Shown: in pieces, positions 1-5,206 of the stretch | How positions within the stretch are numbered: position 1 is the stretch's first letter | Layout of the letters: each line of letters begins with the position of its first letter | Origin: an uncultured bacterium | GTDB taxonomy: Bacteria; Patescibacteriota; Minisyncoccia; Phycocordibacterales; CAIJYI01 | Assembly: GCA_937871115.1 (NCBI GenBank) | Contig: CALMXW010000012.1 | Coordinates: 1 to 8,399, forward strand | Direction of reading: 5' to 3' | DNA: 8,399 nucleotides | Position numbers and translations under genes: made by a program | Notes under the pieces: model-generated | The model's input: only the letters and a program-made list of their open reading frames with translations | Database searches by the model: none | What the model was told of the DNA's origin: nothing

Positions 1-118
1 CTTGCACATCAAAATCTGTCCAACCCCCCTCGCCCACAAGAGATTTTTTAATCTCATCTTCCGCGACACCTTGTGCCATTTCTTCTTTAATGAATGCGAG
101 GAGCTCGTTGGTAATCAT
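1..118 (-). CDS. Unknown protein, N-terminal fragment (cut by left window edge)
   Basis: An open frame starts with ATG at 118-116 and runs off the left edge, giving 39 visible residues that begin MITNELLAFIKEEMAQG. The visible part reads as two short amphipathic helices with a turn, followed by a Gly-Gly-Trp-Thr-Asp stretch. Helical N-termini of this style (an IK-x2-x-AxGVxxxEIKxxL pattern followed by GW) are, from memory, common at the start of membrane or surface proteins in Patescibacteria, but they do not name a function. The start lies 9 bases after the murA stop on the same strand, so the gene is probably the last visible member of the uvrC-murA transcript. No Shine-Dalgarno sequence precedes it; the upstream bases are A-rich. 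Coding status is well supported by the spacing and residue pattern, but the identity is unknown. Confidence 0.6.
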   Translation of the reverse strand, partial: MITNELLAFIKEEMAQGVAEDEIKKSLVGEGGWTDFDVQ

Positions 119-127
119 GATATGAAT

Positions 128-1453
128 TTATATTTCTTTTTTTCTCTCAATCGCAACACCAATGCTGCGAAGTCGTGATTCTATAGTAGCATATCCACGG
201 TCAACAAAATATACATTGTGGATAATTGTCTTCCCGCTCGCGATAATGCCCGCGAGAATATACGCGAGGCCGGCACGAATGTCGGGGCTCTCAAGCTCGC
301 GCCCACGCAGAGGAGTCGGGCCTTTTACTTGCACGCGGTTGGTATCCATCACTAAAATATCCGCACCCATTCGCTGGAGCTCGGAGACATACCCAAGGCG
401 CCCTTCGAATATTGTTTCGAAGACGAGACTCTCCCCTGCTGTCTGAGTGAGATAGATGAGCATCGGCGCTTGGAGGTCTGTCGGGAAGCCAGGATATTCG
501 TGCGTCTTGATATTTACCCCGCGAAGTTCTTTTGGAAAAGAATTTTGATTAATGCGAAGGGTTGATTTTCCTATTTCGACTTTCAGCCCAGAATACTCGA
601 GCTCTTCGAGGAGTGCGCGCACGTGGTCGGGATTGCAGTTGGTCACCGTGACATCACGCCCAGCGAGTGCGGCGAGTAAGAGGAAACTCCCGGTTTCGAG
701 ACGATCGGGCACGAGCTCGTGAACCTTTCCTGCTGCTTTCAAAAGCTCTCCATCACGCCCATCTACTTCTATGGTTGGCGTTCCCGCGCCTACAATTTTC
801 GCGCCACTCTCGTTTAAAAATTCCGCGAGCGAAATAATCTCAGGCTCCATTGCCGCATTTCGCAAAATAGTTTTTCCTTTCGCAAGTACCGCCGCCATCA
901 TGAGTGTCTCTGTTGCCCCCACACTCGGCACGCGGAAAAAAATCTCGGCACCGCGTAGTCCATTTTTGGCGTGAATGCGGTAGGCACGCTCCGTCTCTTC
1001 CACTTCCGCTCCCATTTTCCGATATCCTTCGAGAAAAAGGTCGATCGGCCGCGCCCCAATAACGCATCCACCAGGATGAGGAAAAGAAACTTCGCCCATA
1101 CGTCCGAGGAGTGGGCCGGTCGCTACCACACTTGCACGAAAACGCTTGGAAATTTCTTCTGGCATATCACCGGAAATTTCTTTTTCAGGACGAAGGGTGA
1201 GTCCTCCGTTTCCTCCATTGGTCTCATGCTCCACAGAAATTCCCATCCCCTCAAGAAGTTCCGCCATACGCGATACATCTTCAATATCCGGAACATTCTT
1301 GATGGAAAATTCATCCTCGAACAAAAACACCGAAGCCATGATCTTGAGTACACAATTCTTTGCGCCATTTACTGCAATCTCTCCCTCAAGTTCACGTCGC
1401 CCACCCAAACCCTGAATCTCAAAAATCTCCTTCTCTTTTGTGTTTATGGTCAT
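128..1453 (-). CDS. murA: UDP-N-acetylglucosamine 1-carboxyvinyltransferase (MurA)
   Basis: MurA transfers enolpyruvate from phosphoenolpyruvate to UDP-GlcNAc in the cytoplasm, the first committed step of peptidoglycan synthesis. The product has 441 residues, slightly longer than the usual 415-430. Visible family marks are the substrate-binding NGAKN motif (Lys32-Asn33), the loop PGGCVIGARPIDL with the catalytic Cys130 (equivalent to E. coli Cys115), the PGFPTDLQAP motif with Asp326 (equivalent to Asp305), and the C-terminal VDRGYATIESRLRSIG with Arg419 (equivalent to Arg397). The Cys in the loop, rather than Asp, predicts fosfomycin sensitivity by family knowledge. The same motifs separate it from the related EPSP synthase AroA. 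The ATG at 1453 is the first that keeps the whole domain; a GGGGGAG run lies about 21 bases upstream, too far to act as a normal ribosome-binding site. The gene sits 51 bases after uvrC and 9 bases before the next gene, so it is probably cotranscribed. Confidence 0.97.
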   Translation of the reverse strand: MTINTKEKEIFEIQGLGGRRELEGEIAVNGAKNCVLKIMASVFLFEDEFSIKNVPDIEDVSRMAELLEGMGISVEHETNGGNGGLTLRPEKEISGDMPEEISKRFRASVVATGPLLGRMGEVSFPHPGGCVIGARPIDLFLEGYRKMGAEVEETERAYRIHAKNGLRGAEIFFRVPSVGATETLMMAAVLAKGKTILRNAAMEPEIISLAEFLNESGAKIVGAGTPTIEVDGRDGELLKAAGKVHELVPDRLETGSFLLLAALAGRDVTVTNCNPDHVRALLEELEYSGLKVEIGKSTLRINQNSFPKELRGVNIKTHEYPGFPTDLQAPMLIYLTQTAGESLVFETIFEGRLGYVSELQRMGADILVMDTNRVQVKGPTPLRGRELESPDIRAGLAYILAGIIASGKTIIHNVYFVDRGYATIESRLRSIGVAIERKKEI

Positions 1454-1480
1454 GGTAAAAAAGGTTTACATTACTCCCCC

Positions 1481-1509
1481 ACTATACTACGAATTCCGGA
1501 ATATTTAAA
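1481..1509 (-). promoter_or_regulatory. Possible murA promoter with palindrome in the spacer
   Basis: On the minus strand a -10-like TATAGT (1486-1481) lies 17 bases from a weak -35-like TTTAAA (1509-1504), in the short uvrC-murA gap and overlapping the uvrC stop. The spacer holds the perfect 10-base palindrome ATTCCGGAAT (1493-1502). Predicted transcription would start near 1474, about 20 bases before the murA ATG. The -35 match is only 4 of 6, so this is a candidate internal promoter rather than a firm one. Confidence 0.3.
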
Positions 1510-2719
1510 TTTTACCCCGAAGGTCGCGGTGATACCCTATCGCAAACCGGTGCGCTTCGGCATTGGCAAGAAGAATCTCTTTTTCATATTTCGAAGTAAT
1601 TTTCTTGTCCCCCAAGATTTCTCGCGGGCGATGACGCTCATCTTTCACCACCCCGACGACCGGAATTTCCATTCCATTTTCGAGTAAAACTTTCTCTACG
1701 GTATTCACCTGCGCTCTTCCGCCATCTGCCACGATAAGTTTCGGAGCACTCCACTCTGGGTGAGCGAGTCGGCGCTCCAAAATCTCTCGAAGCGCACGGG
1801 TATCATCTGCTCCGGAAAAACTTTTTATTTTAAATTTTCGATATTCGCTTTTTGCCGCTTCGCCGTCTTCTACCACAGTCATTACTCCTACCACATTCGT
1901 GCCAGAGATATGCGCCACGTCGTACGCCTCGATGCGAAAACTCTCTTGTCCGAATATTTTTTCACTCTTCAAAAGAGCCACATCCTGAATATGCTCCAAT
2001 GCAAAAATGGTTTTCTTTATCTTCCCCGCTTTTTCAAACTCCTGTTTCGCCGACGCTTCTTTCATTTCGCGTTCAAGTTTTTTAATGAGCGTCTTTTTCT
2101 TTCCCTCGAAAAAAAGTTTTATGTTGCGTATCGTCTTTGCATATTCTTGTTTTGAAATTACGCCCGTACACACACCGGGACAGAGGCCGATCTGCGCGTT
2201 GAAACAAGGGCGAGGCGCCCCGGGCACGCACTTATCCCGAAACGGAAAAATCCTTCGCACAATCTTCATCGCTTCCTTGAGCTGACCTCCGTGCGGAAAT
2301 GGGCCGAAGGCGTAGTGGTACCCCAAGGCACTTGCTTGTTTACTCAGAAACAATTCCTTCCCGCGGATGAGCAACACCCGTGGAAAATCTTCCTTCGTAA
2401 TCACCACAAAGTTATTACTCTTGTCGTCTTTGAGGTCAGTGTTGTACTTTGGCTGATGTTTTTTTATAAGCTCGGCTTCCAAAAGCAGCGCTTCGAGCAC
2501 CGAGTCTGTTTGTGTGAAATCTATCTTCTTTGCGAGCTCAAGCATCTGCACGATCTTCGGCCCGCGCGTCGACGAAATGTCATCACGAAAGTAGCTCCGC
2601 ACGCGGCTTCGGAGCGAAGTAGCCTTCCCAATGTAAAGCGTCTCCCCTTTTACCCCTTTAAAGAAGTACACACCGGGAGTATCCGGGAGATTTTTGATTT
2701 GTTCGAGTATGGTTACCAT
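1505..2719 (-). CDS. uvrC: Excinuclease ABC subunit C (UvrC), short form lacking the C-terminal HhH domain
   Basis: UvrC makes both incisions around a DNA lesion bound by UvrB. From the ATG at 2719 the product has 404 residues, against about 600 in E. coli. In order: a GIY-YIG nuclease domain (GVY at 16-18, YIG at 29-31, Arg40, Glu78), a four-Cys cluster (Cys164, 172, 180, 184) at the position of the reported UvrC iron-sulfur site, a UvrB-binding UVR helix pair (about 211-245), and the RNase H-like endonuclease domain with Asp267, Asp305/306, Asp332 and His390. The protein stops right after the AHRFAIGYHR motif, so the (HhH)2 DNA-binding domain is absent. Only 51 bases separate the stop from murA, so no broken remnant follows. 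An in-frame TTG at 2758 and ATGs at 2752, 2734 and 2731 could add up to 13 residues. I prefer 2719 because the family normally begins just before LPDTPGVY and the promoter's predicted start point lies a few bases upstream. Confidence 0.95.
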   Translation of the reverse strand: MVTILEQIKNLPDTPGVYFFKGVKGETLYIGKATSLRSRVRSYFRDDISSTRGPKIVQMLELAKKIDFTQTDSVLEALLLEAELIKKHQPKYNTDLKDDKSNNFVVITKEDFPRVLLIRGKELFLSKQASALGYHYAFGPFPHGGQLKEAMKIVRRIFPFRDKCVPGAPRPCFNAQIGLCPGVCTGVISKQEYAKTIRNIKLFFEGKKKTLIKKLEREMKEASAKQEFEKAGKIKKTIFALEHIQDVALLKSEKIFGQESFRIEAYDVAHISGTNVVGVMTVVEDGEAAKSEYRKFKIKSFSGADDTRALREILERRLAHPEWSAPKLIVADGGRAQVNTVEKVLLENGMEIPVVGVVKDERHRPREILGDKKITSKYEKEILLANAEAHRFAIGYHRDLRGKI

Positions 2720-2729
2720 CTCACTCAAC

Positions 2730-2758
2730 ATCATACACTTCAATTTACTCATTGACAA
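2730..2758 (-). promoter_or_regulatory. uvrC promoter (sigma70 type)
   Basis: On the minus strand TTGTCA (2758-2753, 5 of 6 to consensus) is followed after exactly 17 bases by TATGAT (2735-2730, 5 of 6). Transcription should begin near 2723, only a few bases before the ATG at 2719, so the uvrC message would be nearly leaderless. The -35 box overlaps the -35 of the divergent cold-shock promoter. Confidence 0.6.
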
Positions 2759-2780
2759 AAAGACGCCGTTATCCTATACT
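2752..2780 (+). promoter_or_regulatory. Cold-shock gene promoter (sigma70 type)
   Basis: A perfect -35 TTGACA (2752-2757) is separated by 17 bases from TATACT (2775-2780, 5 of 6). Predicted transcription starts near 2787, giving a leader of about 90 bases before the ATG at 2878. A second TTGACA at 2780-2785 has no good -10 at the right distance and is probably coincidental. This is the best-matching promoter in the window. Confidence 0.7.
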
Positions 2781-2800
2781 TGACACATCAAAGCAGGTCG

Positions 2801-2877
2801 GCCACAAATAAAAAGGATCGAGTTTATTTGTCGACTGTTGTTTTGACGATTATTAAGAAACCAAATTATTTGTGGCT
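2801..2877 (+). promoter_or_regulatory. Candidate bistable RNA leader of the cold-shock gene
   Basis: The segment GCCACAAATAAA (2801-2812) has two alternative perfect partners in the same leader. Bases 2804-2812 pair with TTTATTTGT at 2823-2831 (9 bp, 10-base loop). Bases 2801-2811 pair with TTATTTGTGGC at 2866-2876 (11 bp, plus a G-U at 2800/2877), immediately before the ATG at 2878. The two helices cannot coexist, because both use 2804-2811. The second would bury the ribosome landing site and the first would leave it open. The octamer TTATTTGT is therefore repeated at 2824 and 2866. Temperature-responsive leaders are known for cspA in E. coli; this one is inferred from base pairing alone. 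Confidence 0.5.
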
Positions 2878-3090
2878 ATGAAGAAAGGAACAATCGCCGT
2901 CATCAAAGGCGGACAAGGATATGGCTTCATCCGCGAGGACGGAGCTCAGCAAGGCGCAAAGGATATGTTCTTCCATGCACGTGATATGGAAGAGGGTTTG
3001 TTTGACCGCCTCAAGGAAGGCATGGTCGTAAACTACAATGTCGCTCAGAGCGACAAAGGCCCAAAGGCTGTTGAAGTAACACCTGCATAA
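2878..3090 (+). CDS. Cold-shock-domain (CspA-like) nucleic acid-binding protein
   Basis: A 70-residue single-domain protein of the cold-shock (OB-fold) family, which binds single-stranded RNA or DNA in the cytoplasm and usually acts as an RNA chaperone. The RNP1-like motif GQGYGFI (12-18) and RNP2-like motif DMFFHA (29-34) are clear, and the tail KGPKAVEV matches the last strand of the fold. The usual KWFN stretch near the N-terminus is replaced by AVIK, so the family's Trp and first Phe on the binding face are missing. The ATG at 2878 is preferred over an in-frame GTG at 2872: it gives the usual MKKGT beginning, and the GTG lies inside the leader helix. No Shine-Dalgarno sequence precedes the start. 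The gene is monocistronic, with its own promoter, a long leader and a terminator. The family call is firm; the specific role is not known. Confidence 0.92.
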   Translation: MKKGTIAVIKGGQGYGFIREDGAQQGAKDMFFHARDMEEGLFDRLKEGMVVNYNVAQSDKGPKAVEVTPA

Positions 3091-3109
3091 CTCGCTTTCG
3101 CTAAAGCAC

Positions 3110-3144
3110 AAAAGGCTCCGCAACTCGCGGGGCTTTTTGTTTTT
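3110..3144 (+). terminator. Intrinsic terminator of the cold-shock gene
   Basis: A 12-bp stem (3110-3121 with 3127-3138, two G-U pairs) with the loop AACTC is followed by a T-rich run, TTTTTGTTTTT. It starts 20 bases after the cold-shock stop codon. A smaller hairpin GCTTT/AAAGC (3094-3107) lies just before it. Confidence 0.85.
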
Positions 3145-3153
3145 CGGGAGAGG

Positions 3154-3161
3154 TATATAAT
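3154..3161 (+). promoter_or_regulatory. Probable -10 element of the 99-/267-residue gene pair
   Basis: A perfect TATAAT (3156-3161), preceded by TA, lies directly after the cold-shock terminator and about 30 bases before the ATG at 3191. No good -35 is seen; at the right distance lies the terminator T-run. Transcription would begin near 3168 and give a leader of about 23 bases. Confidence 0.45.
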
Positions 3162-3190
3162 AAATCTATTATTCTTATTCAGTTTCTCTT

Positions 3191-3490
3191 ATGCCTATCC
3201 CCGAAAATTTGAAGCAAGAAGTAGAAGCGGTGCTCTCCCATTCTTCCCTTTCGGAAGAAGATAAAACTCTGTGGCGCGAGCGACTGAGTGGTATTGCGGA
3301 GGCATATACCGACATTTTCCTCAGTCTTTTTTCAGAAGATCAAAGTGGCTTGCCGAAAGAGACCGAACGCCTCAAAGCAAAGATAGCTGCCGGTGGTGAC
3401 CCAGAGAAACTCGCCAAAATAGCAGAAGAAGAATACAACGACCTTCTCAGTATTTTACAAAAAGAAACCGAAGTCTCTGATACAAAATAA
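3191..3490 (+). CDS. Unknown small helical protein (99 residues)
   Basis: I do not recognise this protein. It has 99 residues, is rich in Glu, Lys, Leu and Ala, and has no Cys, no signal peptide and no membrane segment, so it is probably a soluble cytoplasmic helical protein. Residues 4-18, 20-48 and 55-94 look like three amphipathic helices, and the last one (KETERLKAKIAAGGDPEKLA and onward) could take part in a coiled coil. The frame is coding by its codon pattern and by context: a -10 element stands upstream and the 267-residue gene follows after 11 bases, so the two are very likely cotranscribed and may work together. No Shine-Dalgarno sequence precedes the ATG; the upstream 20 bases are T-rich. 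The name would remain hypothetical protein without a profile search. Confidence 0.75.
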   Translation: MPIPENLKQEVEAVLSHSSLSEEDKTLWRERLSGIAEAYTDIFLSLFSEDQSGLPKETERLKAKIAAGGDPEKLAKIAEEEYNDLLSILQKETEVSDTK

Positions 3491-3501
3491 ATCACACAAC
3501 C

Positions 3502-4305
3502 ATGGAACAACAACCACAAAATCTTTGGAACGAACCCGAGAAAGCCGCCGAAGCCGCACCAGAACATGAGCTTAAAGTCATAACTCCCGAAGGAGCTGAA
3601 ATGGTACTGCCGATCGGACCCCTCACCCCAAGAGATATCGACGGCATCATGGCGTTTGCCCAAAGCGCCGTGGCGCAGTACGAAGATGAAAAATATGGAA
3701 AAATAAATTCTCCAGAGCCCATTCCCACCCAACCGACAGAAATAAACACTACAGGAGAAGAAGTTTCAGTAACACAAAACACTGAAGCAGAGACGCTCCC
3801 CGCCACAGAGGAGGATCTCCAAAGAGAAGCAGCGAACGAAGAATCTTTTTTCTCTAAATTAAAAAACGGAGCTTTCCGTGCTGCCGTCATGGGCATAGCT
3901 CTCTCGAGCGCCGCATGCGCCATGTCGCCCTATCGAGCAGGCCGAAACGCAGCCATAGAGGATCTCCAGAGTGGGAGGATCACCCAGCAGCAATACAACG
4001 AGAGAATGGGACACCTTGACGAAGCCGAGGCACAAGCAGACTTGGTCAGACGCCAAGCGATATCCGTCTTACAAGAAAGACAAGGATACGGCAGCTATGG
4101 TGGAGGCGGGTACGGGTATAGTAGCGGTGTACCCTATGGCGCACCTGTTTACGGAGGTGGAGGATATTATGGTGGTGGCTATGGGGGGTATGGAGCAATG
4201 TATAATCCTAAATACATGCAAGACCTCCGGCATGATGACCAAAGATTCCAGCAAAAGATGGCGCGGCAAAGAATTCAATTCATGCAGCAGTACCGCCACC
4301 GTTAA
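3502..4305 (+). CDS. Unknown protein with internal hydrophobic/lipobox-like segment and Gly/Tyr-rich tail
   Basis: I do not recognise this 267-residue protein. Residues 1-68 form an acidic domain containing LKVITPEGAEMVLPIGPLTP. Residues 69-117 are Thr/Glu/Pro-rich and probably disordered. Residues 118-141 have the shape of a signal sequence placed internally: basic KLKNGAFR, then hydrophobic AAVMGIALSS, then AAC with Cys139. Residues 150-175 (DLQSGRITQQQYNERMGHLD) resemble the short SHOCT-like helical motif. Residues 195-231 are nearly all Gly and Tyr. The C-terminus is Arg/Gln/Met-rich and basic. Either the segment anchors the protein in the membrane, with the Gly/Tyr tail on one side, or the protein is soluble with a sticky low-complexity tail. 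It follows the 99-residue gene by 11 bases and converges on atpG, leaving only 14 bases between the stops and no visible terminator. Confidence 0.8.
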   Translation: MEQQPQNLWNEPEKAAEAAPEHELKVITPEGAEMVLPIGPLTPRDIDGIMAFAQSAVAQYEDEKYGKINSPEPIPTQPTEINTTGEEVSVTQNTEAETLPATEEDLQREAANEESFFSKLKNGAFRAAVMGIALSSAACAMSPYRAGRNAAIEDLQSGRITQQQYNERMGHLDEAEAQADLVRRQAISVLQERQGYGSYGGGGYGYSSGVPYGAPVYGGGGYYGGGYGGYGAMYNPKYMQDLRHDDQRFQQKMARQRIQFMQQYRHR

Positions 4306-4319
4306 TTTCTCGTATTTAT

Positions 4320-5198
4320 TTATGCATCAGCCCCGGCAGAGATCTCCGCAATTTCGCGCGTGATGGATTCTTGTCGGATGCGGTTGAAGGTGAGAGTAAG
4401 ATCATCGTTGAGATCTTTCGCATTTTCCGTCGCCGAGTGCATGGCTATCATTCGCGCCGAGTGCTCTGATGCGTTGGATTCGAGGAGTGCCTGGTACATC
4501 TCTATCTCTACCAGATTTCGAATTATGGTATCGAGTACGAGCTCGGGCGAGGGCTCTATCAGATATTGATAGCTTTTATTTTTCGCACCCTCCGCATCCC
4601 CTTTTGTCTCGCCTAAAACGTTCTCTGGAATAAACGGAAGAAGAGTCTGCGTCTTTGGCTTTTGCGATGAAGCCGAAATAAAATCACTAAAAACAAGAAT
4701 TACATTTTTATATTCGCCCGAGAGGTAACCGTCTATCGCAATCTTTGCAAACGGATGCATGTCTACAATGTGTGGCTTCCAGTCGAGCCGCGTAGCGGTG
4801 GCGAGTATATGGTATCCACTCTTTCGGAAAAATTCTTGCCCGCGCTTCCCTATCGTCATCAGGTCGATCTCTTCTTTCGGAATCTTCCCAAGAGCTTTCA
4901 GGGATTCGCGCAAAATATTGGTCGTCAGTGCGCCGGCAAGCCCGCGATCGGGAGTGACGATGAGCGCGAGTGTCTTCCCTTCTTTGTTGGTTTGAAGAAG
5001 CGGGTGTGAGCGATCTTCAGTGTATGCCTTGAGTCGCACGAGAAGCTCCCACGCTTTCTGTGCGTACTCACGCGCGCTCTTTGCGTCCTGTTCTGCCTTG
5101 CGCATTTTCGTCGCCGCCACGAGCTCCATGGCGCGAGTAATCTGGCTCGTCGTGTTGATGAGTTTTATACGGCGTTTGATTTCTCGAGTGGATGCCAT
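4320..5198 (-). CDS. atpG: F1F0 ATP synthase subunit gamma
   Basis: The gamma subunit is the central rotor shaft of F1 and couples ring rotation in the membrane to ATP synthesis in the alpha/beta hexamer. The product has 292 residues, the normal length. The N-terminal helix begins MASTREIKRRIKLINTTSQI and continues with the typical MELVAATKMRKAE. The Rossmann-like middle carries the family motif PDRGLAGAL (near 83-91) and VFSDFISASSQKP. The C-terminal helix has the signature ASEHSARMIAMHSATENA and ends EIAEISAGADA. Nothing looks truncated. The gene starts 8 bases after the atpA stop without a Shine-Dalgarno sequence, so translational coupling to atpA is likely. It is the last gene of its transcript: instead of atpD (beta) and atpC (epsilon), a convergent gene follows. 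Confidence 0.97.
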   Translation of the reverse strand: MASTREIKRRIKLINTTSQITRAMELVAATKMRKAEQDAKSAREYAQKAWELLVRLKAYTEDRSHPLLQTNKEGKTLALIVTPDRGLAGALTTNILRESLKALGKIPKEEIDLMTIGKRGQEFFRKSGYHILATATRLDWKPHIVDMHPFAKIAIDGYLSGEYKNVILVFSDFISASSQKPKTQTLLPFIPENVLGETKGDAEGAKNKSYQYLIEPSPELVLDTIIRNLVEIEMYQALLESNASEHSARMIAMHSATENAKDLNDDLTLTFNRIRQESITREIAEISAGADA

Positions 5199-5206
5199 GT
5201 GAAAGA

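Noticed and set aside
1454..1520. Frameshift or nonsense mutation as the cause of the short UvrC
   Set aside because: Only 51 bases separate the stop from murA, with no trace of an HhH-coding sequence, so the gene really ends here.
971..1687. Plus-strand open frame of 238 residues
   Set aside because: It lies antisense across the clearly coding murA and uvrC genes, spans their boundary, has a skewed composition and resembles no family.
2291..2755. Plus-strand open frame of 154 residues, and similar ones at 1760-2155 and 2007-2285
   Set aside because: All are antisense to uvrC, whose motifs cover the region in the other frame; no start signals or family features.
2780..2808. Second TTGACA (2780-2785) as a cold-shock promoter
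   Set aside because: No acceptable -10 lies 16-18 bases downstream; the pair at 2752/2775 is much better.
3492..3923. Minus-strand open frame of 143 residues
   Set aside because: Antisense to the first half of the 267-residue gene; the plus-strand frame has better gene spacing and runs with its neighbour.
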